A program made the position numbers and the translations under genes. From Campylobacteraceae bacterium (GTDB lineage: Bacteria > Campylobacterota > Campylobacteria > Campylobacterales > Sulfurovaceae), in contig JAMOOP010000108.1 in NCBI GenBank assembly GCA_027065385.1, positions 28,628-92,627 of the forward strand: a stretch of DNA of 64,000 nt, given 5' to 3'. Every line of letters begins with the position of its first letter. Position 1 is the stretch's first letter. Positions 63,874 through 64,000 of this stretch are shown one piece after another. A model generated the notes under the pieces. It saw only the letters and a program-made list of their open reading frames with translations. It had not been told where the DNA came from and made no database searches.

Positions 63874-64000
63874 GTGAACCTCCCCACCCTTCTAGTAAAA
63901 CTAGATAGGGTGGGGCTTCCTTTATGGAAAGTTTTATAAGAGTCAGATATATACTCTTAAGGGTTGGAACACAAACCCTCTACCTGCTATCTCTAAAATT
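63874..64000 (-). mobile_element. Terminus of an IS200/IS605-like (TnpB-type) element, partial; right-end/omegaRNA-like hairpins on minus strand
   Basis: CCCCACCCT TCTAG TAAAA CTAGA(T) AGGGTGGGG (63882-63915) imperfect terminal hairpin, plus TAAGAGT/ACTCTTA (63937-63943/63953-63959) and GGGTT/AACCC hairpins; subterminal stacked hairpins without terminal inverted repeats. Confidence 0.5.

Overview
AT-rich chromosomal window with the gene content and small, tightly packed operons of a sulfur/nitrogen-respiring Campylobacterota (Epsilonproteobacteria) member. This affiliation is inferred from gene content only. Most of it is core genome: fusA-rpsG-rpsL, SQR-like + PsrABC-like polysulfide/thiosulfate reductase, Mrp ATPase, a partial heme d1/siroheme cluster (nirJ/nirF/cobA/Met8-like + Crp/Fnr), nifS-nifU, pcm, gltX, def-clpP-tig, serA-serC, purM, lspA-glmM, thrS-infC, tRNA-Met, groES-groEL. 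Accessory content: a 2507-aa MshQ-like adhesin with three pseudopilin-like genes; a tandem pair of response regulators, one with a Glu at the phospho-acceptor position; three overlapping dynamin-like GTPase genes; an Rpn-family PD-(D/E)XK nuclease; and a 31-repeat CRISPR array (31-nt repeats, probably read from the minus strand) with no cas genes in the window. The least explained region is the right edge. Between the CRISPR leader side and an IS200/IS605-like terminus lies a branched RNA element (three-way junction, possible pseudoknot). It is followed by two mutually exclusive hairpins, one of which masks the Shine-Dalgarno of a gene that appears broken by the IS after about 41 codons. Family assignments come from motif recognition, not database searches.
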